DNA of 64,000 bases from Gymnopilus junonius (lineage: Eukaryota; Basidiomycota; Agaricomycetes; Agaricales; Galerinaceae). The first letter of the stretch is position 1; each line of letters begins with the position of its first letter. The stretch is taken from NCBI GenBank assembly GCA_015501075.1, contig JADNYJ010000186.1:1-64000 (forward strand). Reading direction: 5' to 3'. Both the position numbers and the translations under genes were made by a program. Shown here one piece after another: positions 44,811-57,771 of this stretch. The notes below the pieces were generated by a model that saw only the letters and a program-made list of their open reading frames with translations, was not told the DNA's origin and did no database searches.

Positions 44811-47230
44811 TCAGCAATGCGTCCACATCTTGACATAGTCACTGTTGTGAATATTATTTTTGGGATTAAGGGGCACGTTCGGAATGAAGGAGATAGAGGG
44901 CAGAAGGAAGGGAAGAAAAGGACACGAGTAAGTATTAAGACATTTCCGGTTAACCAGCAATGAATGCTGGTGAGAAAGGACGTACACTATCATTGCGCGA
45001 TCCTGGACGCTCGATGGCCAGGTTGGGTACCACTGTGACACGGCGGCGGCAAAGTCATGAGGAGGATCTGCGACAAAAAAGATTGATGTGATCAGGAGAA
45101 TGTATTGTACCAAGCATACCACAACCTACTTTTAGCTTGGTCAAGCCATGGTTTGTTGCCTTGCGCTTCAGGGAACCAGCCATTAGTAGAACCAACCGCC
45201 ACGTTCATGATGAGATAGAATTCTATATTAGAAAGGGTGATAATGTTAGAACTTTAGGACATAAATAACAAAGAGGCGATATCGCTCTTACCCTGGTCGA
45301 AAGGAGTGGCATTTGTGCCGTTGATCCAAGGATTTTCTAACGCTACAAGACTTGAACCATTGTTTATGACTTCCGGGAAATCCCCTCTCTTAAAGAAGGG
45401 GATATTGAACTTCATGTCGAGGAGGGTGTGCAGCCTGGTGTCGACAGATATCCGCCTGTAGAAGAATAACATTAATGTTGTCAGGGGAATTGAATACAAA
45501 GATAACAGTGCTTGCAACCAGGTACTCACAAAAAGTCTTCAGTCCATTCCAGAACATACGTATGGAAATCAGAACCAAAGGACTTGCGCCTGTCCTCCCA
45601 CCAACTGTAGGAATTTGAGAAACCGTTCAGTTGCGGTGCTGGACCCCAATTGAGTGACCCTTGGACGTAATTCGAGCCACTATTCGGAAGGGCTAGAGCA
45701 TCAGTATTGTTTGGCGTTGGTGGGAAGGATTGAGACAGATGGAACTTACTGTGCTGTATAACGCAATCCATTACCGCGTGACTCAACGATATCAATTTCA
45801 CCTGAGGGCGCAAGTCAACCTATAAGTGAATGGGGAAAAGAGGTAGGACTTACCACTCAGAGGCCATGCACCATAAACACTGTCTCTCGGAAGCATCCAA
45901 ATCGCAGGCCACATCTAGAATAACACGGAACGCAAAGAAGAAAATCCATCAGTCAGTTCACGTCAACGTCAAGCCCAACGAACAAAACAAAGTCTTACCC
46001 AGTCACTGTTGCAGGAACACGCAGCCAAACGCCAAGGATAAGGACCGAGCACGTCAGGCAATGACCGAGGATCAAAAATAGTTTGACTAGCCCACTCACC
46101 CGTTCGGCATTTTCGCCTTGATCTCCACCCTCCCGTATTTGATGCTGGCGGTTTTTTGAGTCGTGATACGTGCGCTCTGGACGGGATTAATGACAGTTCC
46201 AGCCGTGGCGTTACTGACGGCGCTGCAGGAGCGGTAGTATGAGTCCCAGTCGAACACACGTTGTCCTTTCTGTATGATGAATCCGTTGTCGGGTCGGGTG
46301 ATGTTGAAGGTGCATCCGGTGATATTGTACACGGTTCCATCCATGACAGCGTTCACCCCGATGTTGTCCGCAGTGAGGGTGGGCACGATGTAGAGCATGC
46401 CGTCTTGGACATACGAGTTGTTGCGCGACTCGGTGGTCATTTCGAATTCGCCGTTGCTATTAATAGATAGAATGGTGAGCATTACTCGACTGGGATGGGA
46501 CAGATGGCATAGTAAAGTGGAAAGAAGGGTGCCGCCGGCGGTGCGGGACAGCCCTTGAGACTGAATAGGTTATTGGACAGAAGGGGACTTACCCAAACCC
46601 GTCCATGTTTACCTCTCTGAAGAAAGTCCCATTGGGACCAAAGACGGAATTTTCGTCGTTGAACTCCTCGTCGAGAACGAGGCAGAGGGGATGACGATCC
46701 AGCTGGACATTCTTCCATGTAAAGTAACATTGAACTGCACCTCCGGCAATGCCCATAAGGATGATAATGTAGACAATCCAGTACGAAAAGACGGCACGAG
46801 GGTTCTTGCCTTCTTTCCATGGCTTAGGGACGTCGGTGCCTTCAGCCAACATGTGGGACTTCATCCTAGGTATTTTGCTCTTGGGCACGGCCGGTCCAGG
46901 GGCCGGAGGAGGGTTGGCAACGAAGGCGGCTGCTGAAAGGCGGGAGATATTAGAGACAGCGGAGGAAAAGGCAGGAGAACCAAAGCCAGACTGGCTCAAG
47001 ATGGAGCGGCGCGGGGCTACACCACCCCAAGAGTCGGGGAAGGAGACCTTGGAAGAGCTCGGGCTGGCTGGCTGGTGTCGGATAGACGGGGAACGACTGG
47101 ACACCGGGGTGGAGAAGGGGTCGGTGAGGGCGGACGCAGCGGTGTTTGGGCGAGTCTCGGAGCCCATGGTGTGCCCCGTAGTGGGGCGGGCATCCTTCTC
47201 CCTGATACTGCTACTGCTGGCTTCGGACAT
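44811..47230 (-). CDS. SKN1: KRE6/SKN1-family GH16 protein (beta-1,6-glucan synthesis)
   Basis: A type II membrane protein of the secretory pathway needed for cell-wall beta-glucan assembly. The ATG at 47230 starts a long Ser/Pro-rich cytosolic tail. One membrane span follows (VFSYWIVYIIILMGIAGGAVQCYFTW), then VLDEEFNDENSVFGPNGTFFREVNMDGFG. The luminal GH16 fold shows ITTQKTASIKYGRVEIKAKMP, MWPAIWMLPRDSVYGAWPLSG and GEIDIVESRGN, containing the ExDxxE catalytic motif near 45790. The C-terminus has DPPHDFAAAVSQWYPTWP, then DYVKMWTHC before TGA at 44811-44813. Several 50-120-bp introns fit GT-AG rules. The exons read without frameshift. The two yeast paralogs cannot be told apart here. Confidence 0.9.
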
Positions 47231-48779
47231 GAGGGAACGTTAAAGGAGCGGAGGGCAGCCTCGCAGAATCGAAAGGGTTATTCTGGGTGCGAGGGGGGAA
47301 GAGTTTTATAAGGCTGAGATCAATTACAACGGAAGTAAGAGGGCAGCAGATGCACAGGGGACTAGTAGGACATATGTCAAAGGAAGTTTGAACGCAACAG
47401 CTCAGGTCTTTGCCCAGAGCCGGATTGATGACAAGGGTGCGTACTTTGGTTGTTGGACTTGTTTGTTCCGCAACTTGGCCCTAGCGAATGTAGATTTTTT
47501 CTTTCGTTATTCCTGGATAAGGGGCAGGGGATTTGATAAGAGACAGGCAGGTTGTGGGAGACTGAGAAGACTGACCAACGTGGAACCGATTTGGGTTCGA
47601 GAATCGAGATGTCCAAGTCCATTGCATCAGGCATCAACGTTTTACGTGAAATGGCGAGCCTGTAAAGCTCTCGAACTTCCCTTCGATCCGAGAGGGAATA
47701 TAGTGGCCGAAAGGCGTATGAAGCCTGCCTTTTTGCAGGCGGTGCAAAGTAATAATACCTCTGGATGCTATAGGTTGTGATTCATTTCTGGTGTAAACTT
47801 TATCAACTTCGGACGCACACGCTGTCATGGATCTCGCATTCCGAGACGGCCACTCTGCATGTGTGAATGTGGTGAAAAAATACAGAGTGGCCTGTCGAAT
47901 GGACCTTGTCCCGAATGCCACATAGACTTGGCTGAGATGATCACTGCCATACGTACGTCCACATACGAAGACAGACGTGGTCCCAGGACGCAACTTCCTC
48001 ATACACCGGAGTCTGCGCGTTATCAACTTTCAATTGAAGCTGCAGAGAAGCCTACTCAACAGGCGTGCGGGTGTCTCATGAGATCTTCAGAAGGCCAAAG
48101 TATCAGCCTTGGCTTGATACACTCTCATTGAAACCAAACAGTAGCCACTTACTGTGGCCAAAAGCTGTTCTGATTCAGCTTATCATCGGCAACGAAATTG
48201 GACAGCAGGTATTCTTTCGAGGTACTGATTGACAAGCCAAAATGTCACTGTAAGGAAGAAAAGGGGAAAGAAGAGATCGCGATTGGATCCATCATCTAGA
48301 TGAGAAGCACCTGCGGGAACCACGCTGCTGGACAGCACAAGAAAATGTCATTCCGGAATAAAAGCTCGGGCTAGGTCGGTCGGTAATACGACGGCTGATT
48401 TGATTGTGAAGAAAAAACAGATATAGCTTCAAGGAACAGGAACAGCAAGGGTACATGCGTTAACAAGAGAAACCGCAATTGTACGGCAGAGAATACGGGA
48501 CGTATCAGGGATGGAGTAGAACAGTCACAGAGAAAAACGCAGGATATTGTCACGCATGTCACTGATGGGAAGGGTTAATTCCGCTGTCACCTCCTGGCTG
48601 TCGAATTGACTTGCTTGGGAAGTGTTATGTATAAAGTGCAATATGGTGCCAATGCCTCGATTCCTTGGCCCCGTTCTTGTTCCCCTGCGAGACGGCTGCT
48701 ATTTCGTATTCCTACCCTTTTTCTTTCCTAATCTTCTCAGACTACCCCAATCTCTCTTTAATCCCTAGAGTTTGAAAAC
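47231..48779. other. Intergenic between divergent wall genes, no supported gene
   Basis: Overlapping ORFs on both strands at 47388-48131 are open but lack domains or splice support. One on plus begins MCECGEKIQ...CPEC, which could mimic a zinc ribbon. The 1.5 kb must contain the promoters of the flanking divergent genes; CT-rich runs near 48710-48750 precede the ATG at 48780. Confidence 0.4.
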
Positions 48780-51700
48780 ATGGCGAGTACATCCCAACCC
48801 GCCCCAATCACCATTTACAACAATGACTACGATCTCTGGGATGCGTGGCTTCACAAGATCTGTAAGTTTGAATTTTTTTTTCTGGATCCTAAAAAGTCAC
48901 TAAATTTTCTGTAGATGAGAGCACGCAACAGGAAAACTGGTTCATGCCTCTCGAGGAAACTGTCTCGACAGGTGTTGCTATGCGCGTCGAAAACGGCTTT
49001 TTTCGTGTTTTTCCTTACGAAAACCCTGCGTTGATCCCATTTGAGGCTGCTGTGCGCAAGCTGAACCCAGTAGTCGCTGTAAAGATTCGCAATACTGCCG
49101 TACAAGCAGCCATCCGCAAGATGTTCGTATTTTCCACATTTTCATGCGCATATAGTCATCTTTTTTTTTCCTTCTAGCGGGCCTAATGACGACTGTCTCT
49201 ACATCGATCAGAACACTCGTATCCAGATTTTGGATAGCATCGACCAGCTCCCTGCTGCTGAGAAGGACCAGTGTGGCGCCTTCATCGTAAGCATTTTCAA
49301 TCTACTTTTCTTATTATCAACTTCCGCTGATACCTTTTTTGAAATTTCCAGCGCGACGAGCGTGCTGTTGTTCTATGGAGTTACAACCTCGAAACCATCC
49401 TCCCACTTTGCAAGGAATTTGAGGAGAAGCTGATCAAGCACATCTGGCGAACAAGGGGCATCTCTCACCGCAGCACCCAATCTGTTTCAACCACCTCCGG
49501 TACCCCGACTCAAGCTCTCTCTCCAGAGGGTTCCTCAACCGCTCTGAATGAGAAAGCAGTCGAGGAAGTCAAGGATGCCACGGTCAAGGTGGAGGAAGTC
49601 AAGGCCGAGGCCGACTCCTCTGCACAGACGGCTTCTGCCCCTCCTCCTGCCGCCCCGCCGAAGCGCCGTTGGTGGTCTTGGAAGCTTCAGCCTCGCGTTC
49701 CTTCTAACTCCAGTGATCCGGAGAAAGGCGGAAAGCGCAAGGCAAGGAAGCAGGTTCTCCTTGGTCCGATTTACGCTGGCTGTGGTGCCGCTTTGTCTGC
49801 TTGTGCGTATTTTTTTTCCTTCTTTCTCGCTCTCTTTAGCAAAAATTTCGTCTTCGCTGAATCTTCCGATGTATTGGACGCTGATTATGCGGTCTTCGTT
49901 TTTCTTTCAGACTTCATGACGTCTGGTGTTGCCGTCCTCCTTGAGGAATATGCGCTGGACCATGACCCGACACGCTTTGCCCTGCTCGTAACCACACCTG
50001 TCATTTTTTGTGTTTCCATCGTACGCCTCCTCTCAATCACCATCTCATCTTGCAATTTTACTGATTCACACGATAACAGTTCTTCTGTCTCCAGCTTATC
50101 GGGAACTTGATGCTAATGTGAGTATATGCGGTCCAAACCTAATCCTTCATTCATTCATTCATTAATCTCGGTGACTTATCCTTGTTCTTTTTCTAGTTTT
50201 GGCCCTGTCGCGCAATACCACGAGAACTCGTTGTATTACTCTGCCCAGAAGCCTGAGCCGAACCCTGAGATTGACAGGAACCTGCCACATATCACCATCC
50301 AAATGCCCGTATACAAGGAGAGTCTGGAATTGACCATGTTCGTAATTTTTTTTACTGTCTTCCTTTGGGAGTTGTCAGGTTTGACGTCAGAGTTGATGCT
50401 GACGACGATCACCGCCTATAGCGCTCCTTCGGTCTATTCTGTCAAGAAAGCGATGCAGACGTATGCTCGGCAAGGTGCGTTCCCGTTAATACCCCTAAAA
50501 GTGTAATTTACGGGAAATTAATACAAACGTTATTTGGTTGCTTTGGCGTATAGGTGGCACTTCCGCTATCTTCATTTGCGATGATGGGTTACAGCTTATT
50601 CCGGAGAAAGACCGACAAGAGCGTCTTGCGTTCTATGCGAATCACAACATTGGCTGGACGGCGCGTCCTGGGCATTCTTCTGCTCCTGATGGATTCAAGC
50701 GCGCTGGCAAGTTCAAGAAGGCTAGCAAGTAAGATTCATGTTTCATCGTCTATTCCTCTCATTAATCCGTTTTTTTGCGTTCAAAAGCATGAATTACGGT
50801 TTGGGTACGTTTTTAACCCGAAAGTTGCTCCAAAATTCTTGTGATGCTGACATGGCATTTTATAGCGCTCTCACTCAAACTCGAGAAGTTCCTTGCCCAG
50901 TTGGAAGCTGAGGGTGTCGACGACGATGCTGACGAATCCCTTGAGGACAAAGCTATGAAGATGGCCCAGGATGAGATGTACGCCGAATCTGGAAACAAGT
51001 GGAGGCCGTGGTGTGCCAATGGGAAATCGCTGCGTATTGGTCAAATCATTCTAATTATCGACGCCGATACTGTTGTGCCCGAGGATTGCTTCCGAGACGC
51101 TGCTAGGGAGATGTTCGAGTCGCCTGATTGTGCTATAATTCAGCACGAATCGGGTATGTTTCTAACCACAGCTGTATTCATTCCAAAAACTGATAAATTT
51201 GTGTATAGACGTCATGCAGGTGGCCAATCACTATTTCGAGAACGGCATCACGCACTTTACGAGGCGCATCAACAAGTGCATTTCCCTTGGATGTGCCAAC
51301 GGTGAAGTCGCTCCTTTTGTCGGTCACAATGCATTCTTGCGCTGGTCGGCTGTCCAAGATGCCGCCTTCATTGATCCCGCGGACAACAAAAAGAAGCAGT
51401 GGTCAGAAGCAAACGTCTCGGAAGATTTTGATCTCGCACTCAGGCTTCTCCTCAAGGGGTACAACCTTCGCTGGGCTACCTACTCTAATGGTGGTTTCAA
51501 GGAAGGTGTCTCGCTCACGGTCGTGGATGAATTAGCACGCTGGCAAAAGTACGCGTATGGATGCAACGAGATCATCTTCAACCCCCTCATCAAGTGGTGG
51601 CGACATGGTCCTATTAGCCCTCAGCTCCGCGGTTTTGTCTGGTCCAAGGCGCCGTTACATTACAAGATCGGCATGATGTCCTGTGAGTATTCATTCATTC

Positions 51701-52882
51701 GTTATTTGCCCTTCTGTGGGCTAGTCAAGGTCTAGTTTTGCTAATAACACCATTGTATAGACATGTTCTCTTACTGTGAGTGTTGATGATCCGATCTTGT
51801 CGTGACACGTCTTTGTACACCTGTTCACCCAACCACATACAACCAATCGTTGTGATGCCGGCCGTCGATGTCAAGGCTTCTTGAAAGAAAGATCACGGCA
51901 GGCCAATGGCAATTCTGCCTTGACGCATTGCTATTCCTAATTTCTCTCTTTTCTCCCCGCTTTTTCGTTTCTTTTCGCTTACGTTTTCATTTTTCCCTAG
52001 ACGGGATCGCTGCCGCTACTGTCGGCTCGATCCTCAACTACCTGCTGCTCGGTCTAGCTCCTCAGCTCGATCGCTTCTATCTCCACAGTTTCGAAATCCT
52101 CTTGGCATGTGTCGTTGTTTTCCCAGGTGTCGGCAATGTGGGATACACGCTCCTGGAATATCGACTAGGCCAGCGCAGTCTTTTCGCGGCCACTTTTGAA
52201 AATGTCCGATGGGTCCCGTTCTTGTAAGTCTTCTAGTTTCTTTTCTCGGCCCGAACGGAGTTATTTTCATTCCTTGGGTCGTTTGCTGTTGCATCTTTGT
52301 TCTATTTGCTATCTGTGACGGGCCTGTCTGATCATTTTGCTTTGCTCTGGATTTACAGCACCTTCTTCTTTGGTGGGATGAGTATCCATCTGTCGACCGC
52401 TCTTCTTGCACATTTATTCTCTTATGATATGTGAGTTCGCCGCCTGTTCACACTGGCCTTCTGATATTAATCCCTCCATTCCTTCTTTCAGGACATGGGG
52501 CTCGACTGGCAAAGAAGTCGAACTTTCCTCTTTCTGGATTGAAGGTACAATATCAAATTTCGGCGGCATTCCAGCAGCAGCTGACGTTGCCCCTTTTACC
52601 TTGATAGTTCCTCGTATCTGGAAACGCTTCAAGCTGACATTCACCATTTGTTTCCTGATCATTGCCATGATGATTATATTTACGACCAACCTTGTACCGT
52701 TCGAGTGGCAGATCCCAGGATGGAATTGGGCTTTGATTATCCCTGTCTCACTCGTTGTAGGATGCCATATTCTTGTCCCCGTACGTGACTACCTTTGGTC
52801 TCGCAGTCTTGGATTAGTACTAATGACCCCGTCCTTTCTTTAGATCGTCCTCAATCCATGGTTGATGATTTTCTCTTACTAA
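48780..52882 (+). CDS. Fungal family-2 glycosyltransferase (ZtGT2-like), multi-pass membrane protein
   Basis: A processive-type GT2 enzyme of the plasma membrane, related to the fungal GT2 proteins needed for hyphal extension on surfaces. The polysaccharide made is not established. The ATG at 48780 opens MASTSQPAPITIYNNDYDLWDAWLHKI. A Lys/Pro-rich linker leads to membrane spans, and then the catalytic domain: ITIQMPVYKESL, GGTSAIFICDDGLQLI (first Asp pair), IILIIDADTVVPEDC (DxD), ANVSEDFDLALRLL (base-region ED) and VDELARWQKYAYGC in the place of QxxRW. The C-terminal third holds several spans (TICFLIIAMMIIFTTNLVPF) and ends NPWLMIFSY with TAA 52880-52882. About 17 introns of 50-100 bp interrupt it, and all exons join in frame. 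Confidence 0.85.
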
Positions 52883-53575
52883 ATTAGAAATCCTCGACCT
52901 TTTCTCTTTCTGTCTCATTTCTCTCCTGCTCGAAGTTTCAGCTTCAACCCATGGACTCGGACACTATTGTAACGATTCGCTCTCTGCTTCTGATCGGCAA
53001 GCCACAAACCCACACGCTCTTTCCTTGTATGCCATGTTTTGAACCATATCATTCAGATAATTTATAGGACATTCCTGTCATTACTGTCACCACCCACCAT
53101 CTGTACCAAAGTTTTTTTGGGGTCTTATCTTAGGGGATTTCTGTCGCTTTTTCTCTCTCTCTCAGACTTTGTAACCAGTTCCATTGTCGCTAGCATTTTC
53201 GGTTTTCACAACCTCTTTAGACGTCTGGCCTTGGACTTTTTTACAAAGTCTGAAATTTTGTATATAATGTATTTGCAACGCTGGATAGCTACTTGTCCCT
53301 GCGTTTTGGATTAATGTTTGTATGTCTCATTTCATTTAGTTGCGACCCTTGAGCTTGTGAAGTAGAATATAAGATTGGATCGCATTCATCGCAGATCCAA
53401 TTATCTCTCTTTCTCATCCTCTCTGTCTCACACATTGTACGGCAGTACATGGAAGCATGTCAATTTCATACCCAATAACGGTTAAGGCGGCTAGATGAGA
53501 GCGCATCCGCTGAGTAACGGGGTCTTCTAAGCCGTTTATCCAGATATATCACCCTCTCCTCACACAGAGTCACAC
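52883..53575. other. 3' intergenic region between convergent genes, no gene seen
   Basis: CT-rich sequence with no gene-like ORF; the flanking genes converge here. Confidence 0.45.
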
Positions 53576-55448
53576 TCAGAGCTTCGCAGTGCGACTGTCC
53601 GAATCAACCTGGCGTAACTTTATAACGACTTTGCCGAACTGATCTCCTCGTTTTATGAGCTCGAAGCCTTCTTCTGCTGATTCCAGACCGTCGAGTACAT
53701 GCGAGACGATAGGAACAATGCGATGCGTCGCTAGAAAGTCGGTGGCGTCCTTCATGTCCTGTTTAGAGCCCATCGTCGATCCTAGATAACGGGAGAAGAC
53801 GATTGAGTTAGCATTCAAATGTTCGGCGCCGGTCGAGGCCAAATGTACTTGGCTCAGCGGAAGTTTCAGGGAAAGCAGCGGAGTATATGAATGAGAATTG
53901 AATTGAAATACTCCGTCGTACAATTGGTGGAATTGATGTAAGGAACCATATGCACACCTAAGAGTTGTTGGTTGGCGAGAACCTGACGCATTGTTAGCGT
54001 TATTTTGGGGCTTGCAGTCCTATCAGATCGTGTAGGAATCATTAACGGAATAAAGGTACGACGGATGGGCGGCGAGGGTAGGTTTGGGGGTAAGGAGTAT
54101 TTAGATAAGAAGGCTTTGTCAAGACTCCGAGAAGACGACATACATTCCATAGCAGACTACTCTGCCTCCTTGCTTGAGAATCTTTCCCGTTAGGCCCATT
54201 ATATCACCTCCGGCAGAGTCGATGATAGCGTCAAGCATTGCGCCCTTCTTCACTTGATTGAGCAACTTCTCTATCTGTGCAGGCCAATTCTCTAAACCAA
54301 ACATTCGAAAAGATCATCAGCAACGGAGAAATTGAATGCAATGACAAAAATAACAATGTGAATCTGGATATTTCTTACTGTCTTTGTAGCATGCGCCGCC
54401 TTTGGCACCTAAGGAGATGGCCCTCTGAATCTTATCCGCGTTTCCACTGGTAACATATACATTGGCACCCTTTGCGATGCATATCTGCATTGCCAAAAGA
54501 GCAACTCCACCCCCAATACCTGTGATAAGGACGTTATGACCCTTCTCGACCTGGGCATTGACAGCGACAGCTCTGGGAAACGAGAGGCAGAAAGTGAGTA
54601 TATATAGAAGAAACTCGTAAAGAAACATAACAAGGCTTACCTCCAAGCTGTTACGCCGCCGACGGGCCATGCTGCGGCATGAATGTCATCGAGATGGTCT
54701 GGAGTTGCAATGACTTGATCTCGCTCAACAACAACATATTCCGCAAATGTTCCCAGTGGGGGAAAGACGACGCCTCCCAAAATGCCAAACCTAGAAGTAT
54801 GAATATGATGTCAGCTTTTAATAACACACAGTTAATAAAGGTCGTATGGATGGACCTGTTGTTGAGATGAAGCGTCACTTACCTGGATTCCGGTCCGTGA
54901 GGGTCCCTATCCCAACCTCTAGTTGGATTAAGGAAGACGCGTTTATTGAGCAACGAATCATTTGGTGTGCCAGATGCAATCACAGTGCCTGATAGGAGAT
55001 AGGGCAAATGCAGAATAAGATTACTTGGGTATCAAGAGAACTTTCCCGACAGAAAGAACGAACTTACCAGCACCATCCCCGCCGAATATGGCACCCATGG
55101 TAATTCCTGGATATTGTCCCATGCGCTGCCAGAGCTGAACAGAACATAGACAAGGTCAATCAAAGCTTCTTTTAATTAAACACCGAGGTACCCTACATCC
55201 TTGTGGTTGAACCCTGCCGCTCCAATCTTAACGACGACTTCGCCAGATTTCGGTGTTGGTAAGGTTTGTTCGACTATGACCGCGTCGTGATAGAGGGGTT
55301 TCTGGGTGATCTTAGAACTTTGAATCGTCAGGCTCGGGTCTTCGAAGGTTGTCTGGACATCTTGGTACACAAGGAACAGGTTCAACGGCCTTGGATCTGA
55401 ATGACATTGGAAGCAGCGGCAAAGGAACGACCTGAAAGCCGGAGACAT
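53576..55448 (-). CDS. Medium-chain (MDR) zinc-type alcohol dehydrogenase-like oxidoreductase
   Basis: An NAD(P)-dependent oxidoreductase; substrate not predictable. From the ATG at 55448 the order is: PSLTIQSSKITQKPLYHDAVIVEQTLPTPKSGEVVVKIGAAGFNHKD (GroES-like fold); MGQYPGITMGAIFGGDGAG; TRGWDRDPHGPESR; VVERDQVIATPDHLDDIHAAAWP; the nucleotide-binding VLITGIGGGVALLAMQICIAKGANVYVTSG; IDSAGGDIMGLTGKILKQGGRVVCYGM; KITLTMRQVLANQQLLG; STMGSKQDMKDATDFL and a C-terminal RGDQFGKVVIKL. Eight or so short introns separate the blocks. The typical structural-zinc cysteine cluster is not visible, so it is probably a zinc-independent member. The start could lie downstream, as the first 30 residues look unusual. 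Confidence 0.85.
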
Positions 55449-56340
55449 GGCTGACTCATCTCAGGCAACGAACCGTGACGGTCACATCGATGCCTCAAAG
55501 TTCCAACAATTTCAATCGATTGTTATTGAAAGCATACAATGTAATCTTTATTAAAGTTGTTGGTACTAGTAAGCATACACGTTTGTCACCGACAGTTACA
55601 CGCTGAAATGCAGTATGACTTACTTTAACTTGAAAGCAATTGACACACTGTTGATAAAGTGACCAAAAAATGACTGGATTTCTCGCTGTCTTCTTTTGAC
55701 ATTGACGCGTATCTGAAGTATCAATATCTCTTTTGTCTATGACCTGGAGTGCAAACCCCATCTTCGACTTAAAACCAATCTCAACCCCCTGCTCAAGCAT
55801 CAGATTGAACGTCCTTTGGCAATCCTTATGTGTTGTCTCCTCAGATATCTATGGCGAAATACGCGCTGCGTAGGTTGGATGTTGATAGATGTTCATGTCT
55901 AGGAAAATTTTCTGGGTCATCATGGAGACTACGTATCACAAGGTTAAGAATCACGCACCTTCAGGTTCTGTAGAACAGAAGAAGTCCAGTAGATTCAATA
56001 TAATTACACATGCCTGTGGCTGCTGGTTGATCACAAATGTAGGGCCACGTCCCGCAAGGACGCTCAGGATACATTAAGCTTCGCCGCACGTATACTGCTC
56101 TTTGAGATGACTAAGATCATGTTCCCGCATTTTAATCTTTCCATGCGCAGCCCGGTGTAGAATGATCTGCTCAAGAGTCGAAGAATAACATATGCAGGAA
56201 AAACGGGGGGATGATGACTGTCCGAGTATTTGAGACGCAAGCTAGCTGGCTTCATAATTTCGGGAAATGATGGGTTTTCCGCGGATCCTCATGAGGAAAT
56301 GGTTACTCTCTGTCGAAGAATGCTCTAAGCATTTTCAACC
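55449..56340. other. Intergenic, no supported gene
   Basis: Short ORFs only, without domain support. Confidence 0.35.
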
Positions 56341-56349
56341 TTGGGAAAC

Positions 56350-57118
56350 GTCTGTCAATTGAAGGCATTGGTCTCCGCCCCACATCCGTAGTATTGACGA
56401 TAAGCTGAGTAACTGGGGTTGCATGGAAAGATGTTCTTCTCCAGGAGGGTGCTGTCAATAGGTGAGCGAGCTGGACTGCGAGGGCTGGAGCTGGTCACCA
56501 GAAAATATGTCCAAAAAACTTCGATGACGGATCGTGATCGACATCCGGATTCCATATATGTTGTTAATAATCGAAAGCCTGTGAAGCTTTGAACGCGGCT
56601 CGACTCGGATGGGAATCCGTCTGAAACCTGGTATGACTGAAAAACACTCCGCCAGCGCAGATAGAATCTGTTGTCCATCCTCGCCCAAAAGCCCGCGACA
56701 TCCACCACCTTGAGATTGACGAAACGAGGGAGACACTCTTGAGCGTTTCGACAAAGGGGGCGCAAGCACCTTCCCCTTCCTTCGCATTATCTCGGTCGGC
56801 ACCGTGGGCCGACTAAAGGGTATGCCAGGGTGCATTTGCGTACTAGCGACGCGAGCTTTGGACCATCGGCCAACAGGTTCAGACGGTTGACTGTCTTGTC
56901 CAACGAGTCTAATTGATCTTTCATTACTGGAGGAGGGTTGTTCTCGAAAATCCGAATATGTGAAGAGTACGAGATCGTTTTCAAAGTGAATAGTCAAGAT
57001 ATGTTGTCGAAAACTCGGCAAATCGAGGATGAACTACATAAAGTTCTTCGGTCTCGAGATGCATAAAGCATTCTCTCCACACTTCGAACGGAAGGAGGCG
57101 ACCAAAGTCTGGGACCAT
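56350..57118 (-). pseudogene. F-box paralog F (broken)
   Basis: From an ATG at 57118, DFGRLLPFEVWRECFMHLETEEL resembles an F-box start. Later blocks in differing frames match gene E in order: ISYSSHIRIFENNPP...KDQLDSLDKTVNRL against its ISYSSRIW...DKRLAELKTMIKQL; CLPRFVNLKVVDVAGFWARMDN against CLPLFANLKKVDVAEFMLKMDK; and SKLHRLSIINN...FLDIFSGDQL against IKLKRLSISNSD...YLDMFSGEKL. The frame changes several times, so this copy is probably dead. Confidence 0.65.
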
Positions 57119-57771
57119 TATCAAACCACGTATATGTGCCTATAGAGTTTGTTGAGATTGAAAAAACTTTTTTACAGAATAAAGAAAGCAACCTAAGTAT
57201 TCAATTCTTTCCTCCAAAAGATTGAGCTTTAGATAACAACGATTCGTCAAATGAGAAGAAAGCCTTCCACGGCTGATTTTATTCAGCATTCATTTTCAAG
57301 ACAAGAATGGGGCGTTGAAGGATATCGATAGGCCTTTATGGTATGAAGATCTAAGAGACCATGAATGGACTTGGGAGTCGGGAAGTTGGAAGTTTGGATT
57401 CTGAAACCACAAATTTCAGTTCCAGCACCTTTCACGTGATGCAGAGTCGCAATTCGATTTAATTTTCAATGCTCAATATTGTTGCGAAAGCAAGTAAAGT
57501 ACTGGGTAGTAAGATAGGCTTAAACACAAGGACATAAAACGACAGAGAGAGAACCAGCGACACAAAGAAAACCGATTCTCAGCATGCTCATGCGATCCAC
57601 ATTATATGTAAGGAGACCAGTGAATGTTATGACGCCCACGACCATATGTCCATTTGCCGTCATGTTGCTTGATCCACCTTGTGGGTGTGCTTCCGTTCAT
57701 CCTGCTACCAAATGCCACATACTGCAGGTTAGGATAACTTGCCGAAATGGACTGCATTATAGCCTGAGCCG
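57119..57771. other. Intergenic, no gene seen
   Basis: AT-rich, no supported ORF. Confidence 0.4.

Noticed and set aside
47388..48131. Overlapping ORFs between SKN1 and GT2
   Set aside because: Open on both strands without splice sites, domain or codon support. The cysteine pairs alone were not enough.
50145..50165. CATT microsatellite as a regulatory feature
   Set aside because: Lies within an intron of the GT2 gene; ordinary simple repeat.
48780..52882. Chitin synthase
   Set aside because: Lacks the chitin synthase signatures and canonical QxxRW; matches the fungal ZtGT2-like GT2 family instead.
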